Assembly (NCBI RefSeq): GCF_013389455.1
Contig: NZ_CP058278.1
Span: 2,108,001 to 2,172,000 of the forward strand
Source: Flavobacterium inviolabile
Lineage (GTDB): Bacteria; Bacteroidota; Bacteroidia; Flavobacteriales; Flavobacteriaceae
Length of the DNA: 64,000 nucleotides
Reading direction: 5' to 3'
Program-made: the position numbers and the translations under genes
Notes under the pieces: model-generated
The model's input: only the letters and a program-made list of their open reading frames with translations
Told to the model about the DNA's origin: nothing
Databases searched by the model: none
Part shown: positions 60,831 to 64,000 of the stretch, in pieces
Numbering within the stretch: the first letter of the stretch is position 1
Layout: each line of letters begins with the position of its first letter

Positions 60831-61547
60831 ATGGCGGAATGGACAGAAAGAGCAGAATTGCTTTTTAAGAAAGAAGGATTGGATAAATTACAGAATGCCA
60901 ACGTTTTGGTTGTGGGTATGGGCGGAGTAGGCTCGTTTGCAGCTGAATTTATAGCCAGAGCGGGTGTTGGTAAAATGACAATCGTGGACGGTGATGTAGT
61001 GGATATAACCAATATTAACAGACAGCTGCCGGCTTTGCACTCTACCGTGGGGGCACCCAAAGTAACCATTGTAGGGGACCGGTTAATGGATATCAATCCC
61101 GGATTGCAGTTAACCCGTGTTCAGGAATTTTTATCGCCGGAACGCGCTTTTGAACTCGTAACTCCGGAGTTTGATTATGTTTTGGATTGTATTGACAGTA
61201 TTACACCAAAACTGAATCTTATCCTGGCTGCAAAGCGAAAAAAAGTAAAGATCATCAGTAATATGGGAGCAGGAGGGAAACTGCTTGCCAGTAAAGTTAC
61301 AGTAAGGGATATCAGTAAAACAGATGTTTGCCCGCTGGCAAAGACCATTAGAAAGCGTTTAAAGAAAGAAGGGATCACTACCGGGGTAAAAGCTGTTTTC
61401 TCGACGGAAACACCGGATGAAACCAGTTTGAAAATGACAGATGGACTCAACTTTAAAAAGTCTTTTTACGGAACGAACAGCTGGATGCCGGCATTGTTCG
61501 GTTTGCATGCTGCGGAAACAGTAGTCAAATATTTGCTGAAGAAATAA
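60831..61547 (+). CDS. tcdA: tRNA threonylcarbamoyladenosine dehydratase (ThiF/E1-like)
   Basis: 238 aa. Nucleotide-binding GMGGVGS (30-36), then VDGDVVDITNINRQL, DCIDSITPKLNLI. E1-like fold without a catalytic Cys domain of ubiquitin E1. TcdA makes cyclic t6A37 in tRNA. 17 bases after the TatD gene, so likely in one transcript with it. Confidence 0.9.
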   Translation: MAEWTERAELLFKKEGLDKLQNANVLVVGMGGVGSFAAEFIARAGVGKMTIVDGDVVDITNINRQLPALHSTVGAPKVTIVGDRLMDINPGLQLTRVQEFLSPERAFELVTPEFDYVLDCIDSITPKLNLILAAKRKKVKIISNMGAGGKLLASKVTVRDISKTDVCPLAKTIRKRLKKEGITTGVKAVFSTETPDETSLKMTDGLNFKKSFYGTNSWMPALFGLHAAETVVKYLLKK

Positions 61548-61575
61548 AAAAAGTCCCTGAAAAGGGACTTTTTTA
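61547..61575. terminator. Bidirectional terminator
   Basis: AAAAGTCCCT-GAAA-AGGGACTTTT with flanking A and T runs, between tcdA and the SRPBCC gene. Confidence 0.85.
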
Positions 61576-61582
61576 TGCTTTA

Positions 61583-62677
61583 TTATTCGGTGGCAGCCGG
61601 AGCTGCAGGTGTTGCTGTAGGAGTAACCGGTTTCGGTTTTACGACCGGTTTTGGTTTTGCCGTTATCGGGATAAAAATCTCGGTAACCCATTCGGAAGGT
61701 TTTCGGTGCTGGTGTGCACTAACTTTGTAAACCTCGATGTATTTTCCGGTGGTATCTTCCATCCACTTGTTTTTGGTGATCTCGGCATAGGCTTTATCCC
61801 AGGCTTCTTTGCTGTGGGAGTAATCCCCGGTTAACGTTGTTTTTAAGGCAAGATACGGTTCTAATTTTCCACCGGTAATGTCGCTGCCCTGTGCCGTGAA
61901 AATTTCATCCTTAACCGGAATACAGGTCGAAAACTCTACGCTGTTATTAGCCGTGTCGTATTTGTTGTAGATAGCAAAAGAACTGCCGTTTACGGCTATA
62001 TTATTGTCTTTTGTGAATTTGTTTAAATTAATCAGCATGGCACTCATTAATTTAGGCAATTCCGGAATCTTGCAGCTTACGGTTTGTTTGATATAATAGG
62101 TTCCTGCCTTTTTAACCAGACCGTTTATTTTGATGTTATACGATTTTAATTCTTTAACGAGTACATTGTCAATGTTGGTAAGCCCTTTGTCAAACATTGG
62201 CGCCAGCATGTTTTCGGCACCGCCGCTTAAAATGGAGAATGCTTTCATCATGAAATTCATTTCGCCTTTCATGCCCCAGGTTACTTTTGTACCGTTTTTT
62301 ACAGGCGTAAAAGTCCAGTAAACATCGGAAGGTACAGTACTGTCGTTAAAATATATTTTTTGGGTAATGCTGTCGTTGTCAACCGTTTTGATGGTTTCCA
62401 TTTTACCGTTTCCTTCTTTTCCGGTCCAGGAGAAAGAAGCTCCTGTGCCTTCGGTAATTTCCGGGTAACTGTATTTAATGTTCGGATCGTCTTCTTTCCA
62501 AGGGCCCCAGTCTTCCCAATTTTTATAATCATTGATATAACTATACAGAGCCGATTGTGATACGTTTATTACTTTACTTCTTTGAATGTCAAACTTACTG
62601 CTCTGAGTAGCAATGTAAACCGCCAAAGCGATTGCCCCCAAAACGATTAAAAGAAATATGTATTTTACTATGCGCAT
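61583..62677 (-). CDS. SRPBCC domain protein fused to a GyrI-like effector-binding domain
   Basis: 364 aa. One N-terminal helix, SRPBCC domain at about 30-175 (KVINVSQSALYSYINDYKNWEDWGPW), GyrI-like domain at about 185-340 (KWMEDTTGKYIEVYKVSAHQHRKPSEWVTEIFIPI), and a Pro/Lys/Thr/Ala-rich tail. Both domains bind small hydrophobic molecules; a lipid or stress-ligand role is plausible. The tail is low-complexity. No enzyme motif. Confidence 0.82.
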   Translation of the reverse strand: MRIVKYIFLLIVLGAIALAVYIATQSSKFDIQRSKVINVSQSALYSYINDYKNWEDWGPWKEDDPNIKYSYPEITEGTGASFSWTGKEGNGKMETIKTVDNDSITQKIYFNDSTVPSDVYWTFTPVKNGTKVTWGMKGEMNFMMKAFSILSGGAENMLAPMFDKGLTNIDNVLVKELKSYNIKINGLVKKAGTYYIKQTVSCKIPELPKLMSAMLINLNKFTKDNNIAVNGSSFAIYNKYDTANNSVEFSTCIPVKDEIFTAQGSDITGGKLEPYLALKTTLTGDYSHSKEAWDKAYAEITKNKWMEDTTGKYIEVYKVSAHQHRKPSEWVTEIFIPITAKPKPVVKPKPVTPTATPAAPAATE

Positions 62678-62720
62678 AGAATTATAGATAATTTCATTTT
62701 GTTGTCCAAAGTTATAATAA

Positions 62721-62909
62721 TTATTCTTTCAAAAAGAGTTTAATTATAAATAAAATTCCTATAAAAGCAAAAAAGGCTAATAATATCCAAAGCGAACCTT
62801 TATAGTGTAATTTGTGCATTGACAGGTCTTTTCGATATACATAAATCATAGCAGTTACAAATACCAAAACAAAAAACAATGCAAAGTAGAGCTGACCTGA
62901 TGTAAACAT
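62721..62909 (-). CDS. Small two-helix membrane protein
   Basis: 62 aa: helices at about 8-25 and 41-58 with a basic connector (YRKDLSMHKLHYKGS). Conserved-looking small protein; I recall such proteins next to SRPBCC genes in Flavobacteriaceae but cannot verify. Function unknown. Confidence 0.6.
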   Translation of the reverse strand: MFTSGQLYFALFFVLVFVTAMIYVYRKDLSMHKLHYKGSLWILLAFFAFIGILFIIKLFLKE

Positions 62910-62980
62910 GGATTTAATTTTTATGCAAAATTAGCGTTTTGAAAGGAGATTTTCTATTTTAGACAGCAAAATTAAATGTC

Positions 62981-63364
62981 ATGAAAAAACAATTGCAAGC
63001 CGTTCAGGAATTCCATGAATCATTTGGTCTGGGAGTTAGTCAGGCGCCAAAAGCCGATTTGGGAGAACAGAAAAACCTGCTGCGGTTTAACCTGATGAAA
63101 GAAGAAAATGAAGAATACCTTGAAGCGGTTCAGAATAATGATCTGGTTGAAATTGCCGATGCTTTGGGGGATATGCTTTATATCTTGTGCGGTACGATAT
63201 TGGAACACGGACTGCAGCACAAAATTGAAGATGTTTTTGAGGAGATCCAGCGAAGCAATATGAGCAAACTGGGCGAAGACGGAAAACCGATTTACAGAGA
63301 AGATGGTAAGGTTATGAAAGGACCAAACTATTTCAAACCCAATTTTGAAACCATTCTAAAATAA
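62981..63364 (+). CDS. MazG-like nucleotide pyrophosphohydrolase
   Basis: 127 aa all-alpha NTP-PPase with the metal motif EENEEYLEA and EIADALGDMLYI (E-x-x-E and E-x-x-D). Hydrolyses a nucleoside triphosphate or phosphoribosyl compound to the monophosphate. The ending RSNMSKLGEDGKPIYREDGKVMKGPNYFKPN is shared by many family members. Followed by a terminator. Confidence 0.9.
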   Translation: MKKQLQAVQEFHESFGLGVSQAPKADLGEQKNLLRFNLMKEENEEYLEAVQNNDLVEIADALGDMLYILCGTILEHGLQHKIEDVFEEIQRSNMSKLGEDGKPIYREDGKVMKGPNYFKPNFETILK

Positions 63365-63397
63365 AAAAATCCCGAATATGATTCGGGATTTTTTGTG
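63365..63397. terminator. Terminator between the MazG-like gene and ilvE
   Basis: AAATCCCGAAT-ATG-ATTCGGGATTT with A7 before and T6 after; works for both convergent genes. Confidence 0.85.
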
Positions 63398-63415
63398 TTT
63401 ATCTTTTTAAACGGA

Positions 63416-64000
63416 TTAGATTTTTACAGTCCATCCGAAAGTATCTTCAATTTCCTTGTGCTGGATACCGGTAAGTATGGATTTGATATTTGCAGCAAAA
63501 GTAGTGTCTGATTTTGGCAGCTCATAATAAGTTTCTTTATACGAGAAGCCAACGATAGGGTTTACTACGGCAGCAGTTCCGGCTCCGAAGATTTCTTTTA
63601 AAGTGCCTTTTTCTGCCGCTTCCACGATTTCGTTAACCAAAACCGGACGTACTTCAATATTGATTCCTTCTCTTTCTGCTAGTTCGATAATACTTTTTCG
63701 GGTAACACCATCCAGGATTCTCTCGCTGGTTGGAGCGGTATATAAGGTATCGTTAATTCTGAAGAACACATTCATGGTTCCGGCTTCTTCCAGTTTTGTG
63801 TGGGTTGCATCATCTGTCCAGATGATTTGCTGGAAGCCCTGTTCGTTTGCTAATTTTGTCGGATAGAATTGTCCGGAATAGTTTCCGGCTGCTTTTGCAG
63901 CACCAATTCCTCCATTTGCAGCACGGCTGAAATGTTCGGCAATGATTACTTTAACTTCACCGGAATAGTATGATTTTGCCGGAGATAAAATCACGGTAAA
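63416..64000 (-). CDS. ilvE: Branched-chain amino acid aminotransferase, C-terminal part (cut by the window edge)
   Basis: The frame is open to the right edge; 194 codons of an expected 350 or so are present. Fold-type IV motifs: FSRAANGGIGAAKAAGNY with the PLP lysine, ERILDGVTRKSIIELAEREGI, EIFGAGTAAVVNP and GWTVKI at the end. Final transamination of Leu, Ile and Val. The GTG at 63994 is an internal codon, not the start. Confidence 0.95.
   Translation of the reverse strand, partial: FTVILSPAKSYYSGEVKVIIAEHFSRAANGGIGAAKAAGNYSGQFYPTKLANEQGFQQIIWTDDATHTKLEEAGTMNVFFRINDTLYTAPTSERILDGVTRKSIIELAEREGINIEVRPVLVNEIVEAAEKGTLKEIFGAGTAAVVNPIVGFSYKETYYELPKSDTTFAANIKSILTGIQHKEIEDTFGWTVKI

Noticed and set aside
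1..64000. CRISPR array, rRNA operon or replication origin
   Set aside because: No regularly spaced repeats, rRNA-like sequence or DnaA-box cluster seen.

Overview
The window looks like chromosomal DNA of a Flavobacterium-type member of the Flavobacteriaceae (Bacteroidota). Four things point there: promoters of the TTG-N(19-22)-TAnnTTTG type (best at 55045-55075, 58084-58114 and 41032-41062), few recognisable Shine-Dalgarno sites, many short lipoproteins plus a type IX secretion (T9SS) C-terminal sorting domain, and gene neighbourhoods familiar from that family (acbP-psd-cdsA-LUD-ftsH-rsfS with divergent birA; hutI/hutG; BlaI/BlaR1-like pair). No phage, plasmid origin or CRISPR array is visible.

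Layout. 1-3011: tail of an unidentified gene, then a MocR/PdxR-type PLP-dependent regulator divergent from a GNAT acetyltransferase, an odd tRNA-Cys-like gene and a YggS-type PLP-binding protein. 3012-20432: a 17-kb minus-strand Rhs surface locus. A T9SS-exported seven-repeat propeller protein, a 1114-aa YD/SpvB-like protein and a 1186-aa Rhs core protein appear to form one operon. It is followed by an AT-rich array of small lipoproteins and membrane proteins, duplicated genes, broken genes and orphan Rhs or toxin tails, the architecture of a toxin/immunity cassette graveyard. 20813-29034: a propeller lipoprotein, a calcineurin-like phosphatase fused to an outer-membrane barrel, an HD-domain protein fused to a Pycsar-effector-like membrane module, and a large GAF protein. 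29323-32257: a small protein, then a three-gene membrane protein/histidine kinase/response regulator unit with overlapping reading frames, then a gene-poor stretch with a candidate small RNA. 32258-41249: DEAD-box helicase, two histidine-degradation genes (hutG, hutI) flanking a coiled-coil gene, CorA, a DUF1003 protein, a pentapeptide protein, fumC and a 53-aa membrane protein.

41325-42635 is an intact-looking IS3-family element with terminal inverted repeats, a 3-bp ATA target duplication and a programmed -1 frameshift site. 42682-55030: a YD lipoprotein, an AraC-type regulator, an exported lipoprotein superoxide dismutase, the phospholipid genes (acbP, psd, cdsA), LUD protein, ftsH, rsfS, birA, a second pentapeptide protein, a CHASE/PAS hybrid signalling pair and tRNA-Arg(ACG). 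55103-64000: apt, a 46-aa microprotein, an M56/BlaR1-like protein and BlaI-like repressor with two clear operators, an MFS transporter, DUF1684, TatD, ThiF/TcdA, an SRPBCC-GyrI protein, a MazG-like pyrophosphohydrolase and the 3' part of ilvE.

The most unusual parts are the Rhs island with its chain of degraded cassettes and repeated GGATGGA hairpins, the HD-Pycsar fusion that has no cyclase beside it, the tRNA-Cys-like gene with C at position 33, the hairpin that abuts the helicase start codon, and the two BlaI-type operators overlapping a textbook Bacteroidota promoter. All family assignments come from reading motifs by eye; no database search was possible.
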